Below, one piece after another: positions 26,668 through 35,537 of a stretch of 64,000 nucleotides of DNA. The translations under genes were made by a program, and so were the position numbers. The notes below the pieces were generated by a model that had not been told where the DNA came from, searched no databases, and saw nothing but the letters and a program-made list of their open reading frames with translations. Source of the DNA: Bog-473 sp963751335 (GTDB taxonomy: Bacteria; Actinomycetota; Acidimicrobiia; Acidimicrobiales; RAAP-2); assembly GCA_963751335.1 (NCBI GenBank), contig CAVVUB010000001.1, positions 372,001 to 436,000 on the forward strand, read 5' to 3'. The stretch's first letter is position 1; every line of letters begins with the position of its first letter.

Positions 26668-28842
26668 ATGCCTTGTCGTACGGCTGCGAGGGCGGCCTTG
26701 GCCGTGTTGGCAGCCGTGGTCGGGGCGGGGTTGGTTCCGGTCGCCCCTTCTGCAACCGCCAACGCCGCCGCGCCCGTGGTGACCACGTATCCCCGGTCCG
26801 GTATCGACCAGCCGGCCAGCATCACGACCGGACCCGACGGGGCGTTGTGGTTCACCAATCCTGGGAACGAGTCGATAGGGCGGATCACGACTGCGGGGGT
26901 GATCTCCAACTATTCGGGTCCGGGTATCGACCCGACCAACTTCGCGTTCAACCCTGCAGACGCGCCCGACTCGGGTCTCACGACCGGACCTGACGGAGCG
27001 TTGTGGTTCACCAACCGGGACAACTCGATCGGGCGGATGACCACGACGGGGGCGGTGTCGACGTTCCCTAACGTTTCCGGTAACGGTATTCCCGAAGACA
27101 TCACGGTCGGGCCCGACGGCAACTTGTGGTACGCCGACTTCTCCGGGGGAGTGGGCCGGATCACGACGGCGGGAACGGGTACCGATATCGCCGTGACAGG
27201 GCTTTTACCTCTGGGAATCGTCACCGGCCCTGACGGCAATGTGTGGATAACCTCTAACGGCGGCCCGAGCGGAGGCTCCTTTGGGTTCGGCAAGATCACC
27301 CCCAAGGGCACCTTCAAGGACGTACCGCTGAACGAGAATTTCACTACCAGTTACGGGCCTAGTGGCATCACGGTCGGCCCCGACGGGGCGCTGTGGGTGG
27401 CCGACGACGACAACATCGTCCGAGTCACCACGGCCGGCGTGTCCACCAGTTATCCCAGCAGTTTCGACCCCGCCCTCCATGCCATGGCCATCACCGCCGG
27501 CTCCGACGGTGCGTTGTGGTTTACCAACGACACGAACACGATCGGACGGATCACCACCGCCGGGGTCATCACCCACTACACCGACCCGTCGATCGATGGT
27601 GCCGATTCGATCACGGCGGGACCGGACGGGGCTTTGTGGTTCACCAACAAAGCGAACAACTCGATTGGGCGCATCACCACCTCAGGGGTGGTGTCGAACT
27701 TCGGCTTCAGCGGGATCAGCGAATCGAGTGACATCACCACGGGGCCCGACGGGTCGCTGTGGTACACCAACCAGGCCGACGGGATCTTCGGCCACGACTC
27801 GATCGGGCGCATCACCACTTCAGGCGTCACCGCCAACTACACGGACCGCTTGATCGACGAGCCCGTAGGCATCGCCGCGGGCTCCGACGGGGCCCTGTGG
27901 TTCACCAACCGTCGTCGCAACTCGATCGGGCGGATCACCACCGCGGGGGTCATCACCGACTACCCCGACGCGTCCATAAATGGACCCAGCAAAATCGTCG
28001 CCGGCCCCGACGGGGCCCTGTGGTTCACCAACGCGGGCCCACGCGGCAGCGGAGGCTCGATCGGGCGGATCACCACCACCGGGGTCGTCACCAACTACAC
28101 CAACAGCTCGGTCGACCAGCCCCATGGGATCACCGTGGGCTCCGACGGGGCCCTGTGGTTCACCAACCACGGGAGCAACTCGATCGGACGGATCACCACC
28201 GCCGGGGTTATCACCAGCTATTCCGGCCCTTCCATTCACGCCCCCCAGGGCATCACCGCCGGGCCCGATGGAGCGTTGTGGTTCACCAACCAGCAGACCG
28301 AGACCATCGGGCGGATCACCACCACCGGGGTTATCTCCAAGTTCACCGGCATGACCGCGTCCGGCGCGATCTCCGCCGGAGCCGACGGGGCCTTGTGGTT
28401 CGCCGACGGTCCCCACACCATCGGACGCATGACCGTCCGCGGGATGGTGACGTCCACCACCGACACGGCCATCGCCGAGCTGGTGCGCGCGATCGTCGCG
28501 GGCCCCGATGGGGCGATGTGGTTCACGAACGCAAACCTGGATTCCGTCGGACAGATCACCACCCCCGACTCGGTCACCCCCACACCCGACCAAGGGCCCG
28601 CCGCCACCGCGCTGAACATCTCTGGGACCGGGTTTGCGCCCGGCGAGACGGTCAACGTCACCTACGGGACCACTTCCAAGGCCTCCGACGCTGACCCCAT
28701 GTGCTCGGCCACGGCAGCCGGCGACGGCACCTTCACCTGCACGGGCAACGTTCCGTCAGGCGGCCAGACCGGGATGCATCCCATAAGAGCCAGGGGCACA
28801 GCCACTGGAACCCACGCCACCTCCCTGTTCCTCCTCACCTGA
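26668..28842 (+). CDS. Secreted 14-blade beta-propeller, virginiamycin-B-lyase-like
   Basis: Signal peptide (about residues 1-36, RAALAVLAAVVGAGLVP) followed by fourteen repeats of about 40 residues with core GPDGALWFTN..NSIGRITTAGVIT.Y. This is the blade motif of Vgb, the streptogramin B lyase, a single seven-bladed propeller. Fourteen blades are twice that number, predicting two propellers in tandem. The C-terminal 90 residues form a separate beta-rich domain (ISGTGFAPGETVNVTYG) with a Cys pair (MCSATA, FTCTGN), probably Ig-like. Secretion and the large size argue against a cytoplasmic antibiotic lyase; a cell-surface or scavenging role is as likely. The frame is intact over 724 residues, with internally repetitive DNA. 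A strong hairpin lies about 100 bases downstream. Confidence 0.8.
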   Translation: MPCRTAARAALAVLAAVVGAGLVPVAPSATANAAAPVVTTYPRSGIDQPASITTGPDGALWFTNPGNESIGRITTAGVISNYSGPGIDPTNFAFNPADAPDSGLTTGPDGALWFTNRDNSIGRMTTTGAVSTFPNVSGNGIPEDITVGPDGNLWYADFSGGVGRITTAGTGTDIAVTGLLPLGIVTGPDGNVWITSNGGPSGGSFGFGKITPKGTFKDVPLNENFTTSYGPSGITVGPDGALWVADDDNIVRVTTAGVSTSYPSSFDPALHAMAITAGSDGALWFTNDTNTIGRITTAGVITHYTDPSIDGADSITAGPDGALWFTNKANNSIGRITTSGVVSNFGFSGISESSDITTGPDGSLWYTNQADGIFGHDSIGRITTSGVTANYTDRLIDEPVGIAAGSDGALWFTNRRRNSIGRITTAGVITDYPDASINGPSKIVAGPDGALWFTNAGPRGSGGSIGRITTTGVVTNYTNSSVDQPHGITVGSDGALWFTNHGSNSIGRITTAGVITSYSGPSIHAPQGITAGPDGALWFTNQQTETIGRITTTGVISKFTGMTASGAISAGADGALWFADGPHTIGRMTVRGMVTSTTDTAIAELVRAIVAGPDGAMWFTNANLDSVGQITTPDSVTPTPDQGPAATALNISGTGFAPGETVNVTYGTTSKASDADPMCSATAAGDGTFTCTGNVPSGGQTGMHPIRARGTATGTHATSLFLLT

Positions 28843-29412
28843 CCCTGTGTCGGGGCCAAGATTCGTGTCAGGTCTGGACCCGACGCCGAATCGAGAGCTT
28901 CACACTCCACGGGGCGGGAGAGCACTGGGTGCCCACGCGGAGCGGCCCCTCGTTTGGTGGAGGAGGGGCCGCTGCACCTTCGTCTCGTGACTGACGTAGA
29001 TGCACTCCTCGTTATACCTGGGCCGACGGCTCGGCGGATCGCGCCCTCTGCCGCCATGGCTTCCTTTTACACAGCGCTCTGACCGTCTTTCTCGTTGCAC
29101 TCGGTGTCGGCCCGACCTCCTGTAGCTCGGTACTGCGTCCGCTGCTGCGCCCTACACCGCTCGCCAGTTGCCTGGCCGAAACGGGCTTCGGCGAAGGCCA
29201 GTTTCACCGCAGAGAGGACCCTCGAACGGGTGAATCCGCTCGTGGTCACACCGGTCGTCACACCATGTTTCCGAGTGGTAACCAGCACCGGAACCGCCGT
29301 GACGCCACCGTTCCCACTGCGGGTGCGACCCGCAGGGCCGAACGTGGGTCGGCTCACCCCCGGCATGCCACACTGTGCGTTCGATCTGTCCCGTCGATTG
29401 GAGTCCTCGGAC
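28843..29412. other. 570-bp intergenic region before the fab operon
   Basis: No gene is supported. It contains a strong hairpin at 28941-28973 and otherwise unremarkable sequence. The promoter of fabD-fabG-acpP-fabF must lie in the right half, but no confident -35/-10 pair can be named. Open frames here show no recognisable motif and lack the third-position GC pattern of neighbouring genes. Confidence 0.5.
28941..28973. terminator. Strong hairpin after the propeller gene
   Basis: Perfect 11-bp stem AGCGGCCCCTC / GAGGGGCCGCT with an 11-base loop, about 100 bases after the stop of the Vgb-like gene and 440 bases before fabD. It has no T tract. Stem stability and position between two transcription units suggest a terminator. 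Confidence 0.6.
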
Positions 29413-30648
29413 ACGTGTTGGTTTTCACCTTCCCCGGACAGGGTTCACAGCGCGCCGGCATGGGCGAGCCCTGGGTCGACCACCCATCGTGGGAAGTCGT
29501 CGAAGAAGCCTCGGCCGCAGCCGACCGGGATCTGGCCCAGTTGCTCCTCGAGGCCCCGATCGAAGAGCTCACGAGGACCGAAAACGCTCAGCTCGCCACG
29601 ACCGTGCTCAGCCTGGTGGTCCTCGACGCCGTCGAGCGGATCGGCTTGACCCCCGCCGCTTGTGCCGGGCACAGCCTGGGTGAGTACACCGCGCTCGGTG
29701 GCCAGTGGCGCCCTCGGCTTCGAACACGGGATCCAACTGGTCGTGGCCCGGGGTGAAGCGATGGCCCGTGCCGGTGAAGAAGCCCCCGGGACCATGGCCG
29801 CCCTCCTCGGCATCGCCGACGACGACGCCGAGGCGGCCTGCATGCGGGCCGAGGGTGATGTCTGGGTGGCCAACTACAACGCGCCCGGACAGGTCGTCAT
29901 CGCCGGCACCGCAGAGGCAGTCGGGCGGGCGGGCGAACTGGCCAAGGGTCTCGGCGCCAAGCGGGTCATGCCCATTCAGGTGTCGGGCGCCTTCCACACG
30001 CCCCTGATGCAGGGCGCCCGGGCGCCCTTGCGCAAGGCCCTCGCCGAGGTCACCTTCCTCACACCCGAGGTGCGCGTGGTGGCCAACGTCGACGCGCACG
30101 TCCACGACGACCCGGCCGAATGGCCCGGCCTTCTCTCGGCCCAGCTGTGCAGCCCGGTGCGCTGGCGCCAGACCCTCGAGACCTTCGCCGGCCTCGGCCT
30201 GACCTCGCTCGTCGAACTGGGACCGGGTGGCGTGCTCAGCGGCCTGGCCAAGCGGAGCCTGCCCGAGATCCAATCGCTCTCCGTCTCCAAGCCCGAGGAC
30301 CTCGACACCCTGATGGACCAGGTGGCCCAGGCCGAGACCTGGGGGGCCGAACCCGCCCTCCACCAGGGCGAGCACCTCTACATGTCCGAAAGGGTCGTCG
30401 TCAGCCCGTCCAGCGGCATCTTCAATCCGGAGGCCTCACTGCAGGCGCCAGGTACCGGCCTGTTGCCCGGTACGGGCGACGGCGGCGCCTCATCCGTTAT
30501 CGACGTGGGCGACCTGGTGGGACGGGTCGGGGTGTCCGAGGTCCGCACGCCCTTTGCCGGACAGGTCATCCGGTGGCTGGCCGCCGATGGTGAGCGCGTC
30601 CAGGACGGGCAGCCCCTCGTCTGGCTACGAGTGCCCGACGCCGTCTGA
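29413..30648 (+). CDS. fabD: Malonyl-CoA:ACP transacylase with extra C-terminal biotinyl/lipoyl-like domain, one frameshift
   Basis: Loads malonyl groups onto ACP for fatty-acid synthesis. The core starts VFTFPGQGSQRAGMG and has the nucleophile motif GHSLGEYTA (Ser near residue 88), VSGAFHTPLM (catalytic His near 195) and the ELGPGGVLSGLAKR end motif. GTG at 29413 is the start. One extra G near 29698 breaks the frame. FabD normally has about 310 residues; this one has about 410. The last 90 residues (30380 onward) read like a biotinyl/lipoyl hammerhead domain: VVSPSSGIFNP, IDVGDLVGRVG, VRTPFAGQVIRWLAADGERVQDGQPLVWL, but no MKM-type modifiable lysine is present. The stop overlaps the fabG ATG by one base. 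Confidence 0.88.
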
Positions 30649-31370
30649 TGGCCGTCGTGCTCGTGACAGGCGGGACCCGGGGGATCGGCGCCGCCTGCGT
30701 CGACTGGTTCCTGGCCAACGGTGACCAGGTGGCGACCACCTACCGGTCGGAACAGCCTCCGCCGCTGCCAGAAGGTGCGGAGGACCGCTTCCTGCCGGTG
30801 CGCTGCGACGTCCGCAACAGCGAGGACGTCGAGGCGGCGTACGCCGCCATCGAGGAGCGCTGGAGTCCCGTCGAGGTGCTCGTGGCCAACGCCGGGATCA
30901 CCAAAGACGCACTGATGCTGCGCATGAACGAGCAAGCGTTCCTCGACGTGATCGACGCCAACCTGACCGGGTCGTTCCGGGTGGCCAAGCGCGCCGTGGC
31001 CAGGATGCTCCGGCTGCACAAGGGTCGCATCATCTTCCTGTCGTCCGTGGGCGCCTTCGTCGGCTTGCCGGGGCAAGCCAACTACGCCGCATCCAAGGCA
31101 GGACTGGTCGGGATGGCCCGCGCCATCGCCCGCGAGGTGGGCAGCCGACAGATCACGGTCAACGTCGTCGCGCCCGGCCTCATCGACACCGACATGACCA
31201 CGGCTTTGGGCGAGGAACGCGTCGCCTTCATGACCGGCCAAGTTCCCCTCGGGCGGGCCGGGAACGCCGCCGATGTGGCGGCCGTGGTGGGCTTCCTGGC
31301 CTCCGATGCCGCCGCCTACGTCACCGGCGCTGTGCTCCCGGTCGACGGCGGACTGGGCATGGGCCTGTAG
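30648..31370 (+). CDS. fabG: 3-Oxoacyl-ACP reductase (SDR family)
   Basis: NADPH-dependent reductase of the elongation cycle. A 240-residue short-chain dehydrogenase with the nucleotide motif VTGGTRGIGAACVDWFL, NAG in VANAGITKD, catalytic Ser in FLSSVGAFVG, YxxxK as NYAASKAGLVG, and the FabG-like C-terminus FLASDAAAYVTGAVLPVDGGLGMG. It starts inside the fabD stop and precedes acpP by 35 bases. Placement in the fab operon supports FabG rather than another SDR. In many actinobacteria this slot is occupied by fabH. Confidence 0.9.
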   Translation: MAVVLVTGGTRGIGAACVDWFLANGDQVATTYRSEQPPPLPEGAEDRFLPVRCDVRNSEDVEAAYAAIEERWSPVEVLVANAGITKDALMLRMNEQAFLDVIDANLTGSFRVAKRAVARMLRLHKGRIIFLSSVGAFVGLPGQANYAASKAGLVGMARAIAREVGSRQITVNVVAPGLIDTDMTTALGEERVAFMTGQVPLGRAGNAADVAAVVGFLASDAAAYVTGAVLPVDGGLGMGL

Positions 31371-31405
31371 CGTTCTAGGAACACGAAGACAGAAGGAGCC
31401 AAACA

Positions 31406-31645
31406 GTGGACAGCGACGCAGCGTTCGAAAAGTTTCGCGAGTGCGCCGTGGAGGTATTGCAAGTGCCGGCGGACAAAATCACCAAGGAAGCCAAGTTTGC
31501 CGACGATCTCGATGCCGACAGCCTGGACCTGGTCGAGCTGGTCATGGCCCTCGAAGAGGCCTTCGACGTCACCGTCGAGGAGACCGAGCTCGAGGACATC
31601 GCCACCGTGGGACAGGCCTACGACCTGATCTCGTCCAAGCTCTGA
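31406..31645 (+). CDS. acpP: Acyl carrier protein
   Basis: Carries growing acyl chains on 4'-phosphopantetheine. The 79-residue acidic four-helix protein has the attachment motif DADSLDLVELVMALEEAF, Ser in DSL. GTG at 31406 is preceded by AGAAGGAGCC, the best ribosome binding site of the operon, which fits the high ACP demand. The stop TGA overlaps the fabF ATG by one base. Confidence 0.95.
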   Translation: MDSDAAFEKFRECAVEVLQVPADKITKEAKFADDLDADSLDLVELVMALEEAFDVTVEETELEDIATVGQAYDLISSKL

Positions 31646-32841
31646 TGCAGCTCGGCATCGGTCCCGACGGCCCCATTCGAGGGAAGCGCGTCGCCGTCAC
31701 CGGCCTCGGTGCGGTCAGCTGCTGCGGCGTGGGTGTGGACGCACTGTGGCAAGGACTCCTGCATCCCTCGGTCACCGGAGGCGAAGCCCGCGACTTCGAA
31801 CCCGAACATTGGTTCGGCCCGAAGGAGGTCCGCCAGGTCGATCGGTTCACCCAATTCGCCGTGGCCTCCGCGACAATGGCCTTCGAGGACGCAGGAGAGA
31901 TCGACGTCGATCCGGCGAAGGCCGGCGTCATCTTCGCCACTGGTGTCGGAGGCTTCGAGACGTTGGCCGACCAGGTCGGCGTGTACAACGAACGAGGGGC
32001 GCGTCGGGTCTCGCCCCGCCTCGTGCCGATGATGATGGCCAACGCGGGATGCGCTGGGATCTCCATGCGGCTCGGTTGGCGCGGACCCTCTGAAGTCATC
32101 TGCACCGCCTGTGCCGCGGGTACGCATTCGGTGGGAGCGGCGGCGCGGCTCGTCGCCACGGGTCGTTGCGAGGTGGCGATCGGTGGGGGCTCCGAGGCCA
32201 GCATTCACCCGGTGGCGATGGCCGCCTTCTCGAACATGACCGCACTCTCGACCAGCGGCCGTTCCATGCCTTTCGACGTCCGTCGCGACGGATTCGTCAT
32301 GACCGAGGGCGCCGGTGCGCTCGTGCTCGAGGACTGGGACCGCGCCGTGGCCCGGGGTGCCACCATCTACGCCGAGGTCGCGGGGGCGGCCAGCACGTCG
32401 GACGCCCACCACATCACGGCACCAGCCCCAGACGGCTCAGGCGCAGTCGCCTGCATGGAACTGGCCCTGGCCGACGCCGAGATCACGGCCGCCGACGTGG
32501 GCCACATCAATGCGCACGGCACCTCGACCCCGCTGAACGACCTGGCCGAGGCCCGGGCCATCAACAAGGTCTTCGGTGAGCCCGGTCCGCTCGTCACCTC
32601 CACCAAGGGAGTCACCGGCCACGGCTTGGCTGCGGCCGGCGCCATCGAAGCCGTGGCCGCGGTGCTCACCATCCACCACGCCACCATCCCGCCGACCGCC
32701 GGATACGAAGAGCCAGATCCCGAGATCAACCTTTCTCTCGTGCACGGGGAGCCGTTGGCCTGGGAGCCCTCGGCCGTGCTCTCGAACTCCTTCGGCTTCG
32801 GCGGCCACAACGGCTGTCTGGTCCTGCTGCCTCCTCGCTGA
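31645..32841 (+). CDS. fabF: 3-Oxoacyl-ACP synthase II
   Basis: Condensing enzyme that elongates acyl-ACP with malonyl-ACP. The thiolase-fold protein of 398 residues has the Cys-His-His triad: CTACAAGTHS, NAHGTSTPLND and KGVTGHGLAAAGAIEA. The gating loop SNSFGFGGHNG is present. Translational coupling to acpP (TGATG) is clear. The start at the overlap gives a short N-terminal extension before RVAVTGLGAVS, typical of actinobacterial KasA/B-like enzymes. The frame is intact. No fabH, fabI or fabZ occurs in the window. Confidence 0.93.
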   Translation: MQLGIGPDGPIRGKRVAVTGLGAVSCCGVGVDALWQGLLHPSVTGGEARDFEPEHWFGPKEVRQVDRFTQFAVASATMAFEDAGEIDVDPAKAGVIFATGVGGFETLADQVGVYNERGARRVSPRLVPMMMANAGCAGISMRLGWRGPSEVICTACAAGTHSVGAAARLVATGRCEVAIGGGSEASIHPVAMAAFSNMTALSTSGRSMPFDVRRDGFVMTEGAGALVLEDWDRAVARGATIYAEVAGAASTSDAHHITAPAPDGSGAVACMELALADAEITAADVGHINAHGTSTPLNDLAEARAINKVFGEPGPLVTSTKGVTGHGLAAAGAIEAVAAVLTIHHATIPPTAGYEEPDPEINLSLVHGEPLAWEPSAVLSNSFGFGGHNGCLVLLPPR

Positions 32842-32899
32842 GCCCAACCACTATCGTCGCTCATCCCGGTACCGCCGACGCGGTCCGCGGGGTTCGACC

Positions 32900-34105
32900 A
32901 TGGCAAAAGACGGGAGCACCAGCGCGCGCAATCGACGACCCGCACTGTGGGTCGGGGTTGCCGTGGTCCTGGTGGCGGCGGGCGTCACCGCAGGGGTGCT
33001 TGCCACCCGCGGTTCCACCCCACCTCCTCGCCCGGCATCGCCCATCACCCGCGCCGTCGCCCTGGGCGATTCGGTCCCCTACGGCCACGGCCTGGCCAAC
33101 CCTTACCCGACGCCTCAGCTGGGCCTGCTGAGCACGGCGGTGTCCCAAGGCCCCTCGACCCAGGCCTATCCGAGCCTGGTGGCGCACGCGCTCGGCCTGA
33201 CCATGTCCGTCCGCCCGACGAACTGCCACCTGGTCGGGGACCAGCTGGCCATCAGCGGCGCCGTGGCCGATGCCTCCGACAACACGGCGCGGGACACCCA
33301 GTGCCTGCGACCGCCCCACCAGACACGCAACCTGGCCGACGAGGTGGCGGCCGCCAGCCTGGCCACACACCCGGCCCGGCTCGTCCTGGTCCAGGCCGGG
33401 GCGGACGACATCGATTTCGCCGCCTGCCTCGAGAACGAACTGGTCCGCGTCCTGGGCTTCGACATGGGGTTCGGCAACACCTGCGTCACCAACGGGGCGG
33501 TGACGCCGGACGTGGCCAAGAAGCTGGTCGCCGTGCGGGCCAGCCTGGCCGCGACGATCGAGGCGTTGTCACCGCACACCAAGTCGGTGGTCGTCCTTGA
33601 CTACTACCAGCCCATCCCCCAGCCGGCCCAGGTCGTCGACGGCTCCGTGCACTCGCACGCCGGCACCAATCTCGTCTGCACTGCCCTCAAGGCCAATGCC
33701 GGCGTCACCGCCGCTGCCGCGCAGGTCGTGCTGAGCGCGCTGAACGGCGCCATTGCCGGGGCGGTGACGGACGCCGAGGCGCAGCACGTAGACAACGTCC
33801 GGCTGATCGACGTGAGTCAAGCCATGAACGGGCACGGCCTGTGCACGGCCGATCCCTGGGTCTTCTCCGCTCAGGGCATTCCGGTCACGACGTTCAGCGG
33901 CGACATCGCCAAGATCCTGGCCGCCCGCGCCTGTACGGCCACCGACGCGATCCATCCCAGCTCGTTCTGCCGCACGCTCCAAACCGATGCGCTCGGAGCC
34001 GTGAACAATTTCAAGCGCTACGTGTGGCGGGTCGCGCATCCCACGGCGGAGGGGCAGCGCGCGCTCGCCCTCCTCACGGAGCGGGCGCTGCGCGCTCGCG
34101 GCTAG
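32900..34105 (+). CDS. Membrane-anchored SGNH/GDSL hydrolase
   Basis: Extracytoplasmic esterase or lipase of 401 residues. One N-terminal membrane helix (LWVGVAVVLVAAGVTAGVLA) is followed by block I ALGDSVPYGHG with the nucleophile Ser, block III-like VLVQAGADDIDF (GADD in place of GxND), and block V VAHPTAEGQ with the catalytic His. Several cysteines suggest disulfides, as in streptomycete SGNH lipases. It lies 58 bases after fabF on the same strand and could be transcribed with the fab operon. Substrate is unknown; an acyl-ester in the envelope is plausible. Confidence 0.8.
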   Translation: MAKDGSTSARNRRPALWVGVAVVLVAAGVTAGVLATRGSTPPPRPASPITRAVALGDSVPYGHGLANPYPTPQLGLLSTAVSQGPSTQAYPSLVAHALGLTMSVRPTNCHLVGDQLAISGAVADASDNTARDTQCLRPPHQTRNLADEVAAASLATHPARLVLVQAGADDIDFAACLENELVRVLGFDMGFGNTCVTNGAVTPDVAKKLVAVRASLAATIEALSPHTKSVVVLDYYQPIPQPAQVVDGSVHSHAGTNLVCTALKANAGVTAAAAQVVLSALNGAIAGAVTDAEAQHVDNVRLIDVSQAMNGHGLCTADPWVFSAQGIPVTTFSGDIAKILAARACTATDAIHPSSFCRTLQTDALGAVNNFKRYVWRVAHPTAEGQRALALLTERALRARG

Positions 34106-34288
34106 GACCGCGGCCGGCGACGTCTTCTGGGTTTCCGGCGGAGTCCGAGCCGGACCGAGTCATCGGTCTGCGTCCTGCCCTCCTCGAGGCGGCCCCGGTC
34201 TCGACCATCCCAGCAATGGAGATCTCGGCGGACATCGGCTTGAGGCAGCGCTCGGCAACCCTTCGTCGACGAGCGCGGAGAATGCCGC

Positions 34289-34660
34289 CTAGGCGCGGCC
34301 GTAACGATCTTCGAGACGCACAACGTCGTCGAGCTCGGTGGTGCTTGCCTCAAGGATGACCGTGTCCTCCAAGGCGGTCATGCGGTGCCGAGTACCAGGG
34401 CGGAGATGGACAGCCTCGCCGGGAAGCAGCTCGAACGACTCAAGCGGGGTGTCGGGATCTCCCACCTCGAAGAGAAGTCGGCCCGACTGCACCGCGACCG
34501 TCTCCTCCTTCTGTTCGTGATACTGCAGCGAGAGCGCCTGACCCTCATTGACGTAGAGCACCTTGCCGCAGAAGCGACCGTCGACGAGCGCGAAATGTTC
34601 TTCGTGGCCCCATGGTTTTTCCACTCGCGGGATGGCTGATACCCACGAAGACTTGGTCAT
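34289..34660 (-). CDS. Cupin, mannose-6-phosphate isomerase type II-like
   Basis: Single-domain cupin of 123 residues. The barrel motifs are visible: EEHFALVDGRFCGKVLYV, then SLQYHEQKEETVAVQSGRL, with His and Glu positioned as metal ligands, and PGEAVHLRPGTRHRM carrying the last His. This matches the stand-alone cupin related to the isomerase half of mannose-1-phosphate guanylyltransferases. It may isomerise a sugar phosphate and so feed GDP-mannose, which the glycosylation genes need; this link is inference. ATG at 34660 is supported by the conserved PWGHEEHF segment starting about 16 residues later. Confidence 0.75.
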   Translation of the reverse strand: MTKSSWVSAIPRVEKPWGHEEHFALVDGRFCGKVLYVNEGQALSLQYHEQKEETVAVQSGRLLFEVGDPDTPLESFELLPGEAVHLRPGTRHRMTALEDTVILEASTTELDDVVRLEDRYGRA

Positions 34661-34766
34661 TCCGACTCCCTCAAAAGCAATAAACACGGTTGATCGTTCA
34701 CAAATGGGCCATAATCCTTCGGAGCGTGGGAGCTTCACGGCTGTGCAGACGCTTCCGGTGGCGGTT

Positions 34767-35537
34767 CTAGTCGATCGCTTCGCGCAACGAGGTGACGAAC
34801 CCGGCCGCCGCGTCGGGACCACCGCCCTCGAGCAGACGGCGCACCAGGGCCGAACCCACCACCACGCCATCGGCCACCCGGCAGACTTCGGCCGCTTGTT
34901 CCGGCGTCGAGACGCCCACCCCGACACAGACCGGCATGTCGCTGACGCGTCGGATGCGCTCGACCACGCTCGCCGCGTCGCCCCCGAGATCAGTCCGTTC
35001 ACCGGTGACGCCCATCCGGGCCACCGCATAGACGAAGCCGCGGGCCCGGGCGCAGATACGCTCGACCCGCTCGGGCGGACTCGAGGGTGCCACGAGGAGC
35101 ACCGTGTCGACTCCGGCCGCGTCCGCCTCGACCGCCCACGGCTCGATCTCCTCGATGGGCAGATCCGGCAGGATGGCGCCGCCGGCACCGGCGGCGGCCA
35201 GGGACCGGGCCATGCGCTTGTGACCCGCTCGGAAGACGATGTTGTAATACGTCATGACGGCGATGGGGACGGGGGCTTCGGCCCGCCCGATGCCGTCGAT
35301 CACCGCGTCGGGCACGACGCCGCGCCTGAGCGCGCACAGCGCCGCCTCCTGGATCACCGGACCGTCCATCATCGGGTCCGAGAAGGGGATTCCCACCTCC
35401 ACCGCGTCGGCGCCGGCCGCCACGACGGCGGCCAGGGTCTGCTCCCAGTCGTCGGTCATGCCGCCCATGAGGTAGGGGATCAGGAGCTTGCGCCCTTGGT
35501 CGCGGCTCGAGCGGAGCTCCTTCTCGAGGTCAGCCAT
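34767..35537 (-). CDS. trpA: Tryptophan synthase alpha subunit
   Basis: Cleaves indole-3-glycerol phosphate to indole and glyceraldehyde-3-phosphate. A TIM barrel of 256 residues with the catalytic Glu in DAVEVGIPFSDPMMDGP and catalytic Asp in GAILPDLPIEE, the flexible loop VARMGVTGERT and phosphate-binding VGVGVSTPEQA and GSALVRRL. It overlaps trpB by 8 bases. It is the last gene of the his/trp supercluster. Confidence 0.95.
   Translation of the reverse strand: MADLEKELRSSRDQGRKLLIPYLMGGMTDDWEQTLAAVVAAGADAVEVGIPFSDPMMDGPVIQEAALCALRRGVVPDAVIDGIGRAEAPVPIAVMTYYNIVFRAGHKRMARSLAAAGAGGAILPDLPIEEIEPWAVEADAAGVDTVLLVAPSSPPERVERICARARGFVYAVARMGVTGERTDLGGDAASVVERIRRVSDMPVCVGVGVSTPEQAAEVCRVADGVVVGSALVRRLLEGGGPDAAAGFVTSLREAID

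Noticed and set aside
26668..28842. Streptogramin resistance determinant
   Set aside because: Only the blade motif matches Vgb; the protein is secreted, twice as long, and catalytic residues could not be confirmed.
29095..29649. Alternative open frame overlapping the start of fabD
   Set aside because: No motif before the fabD start, and fabD is strongly supported in the other frame.
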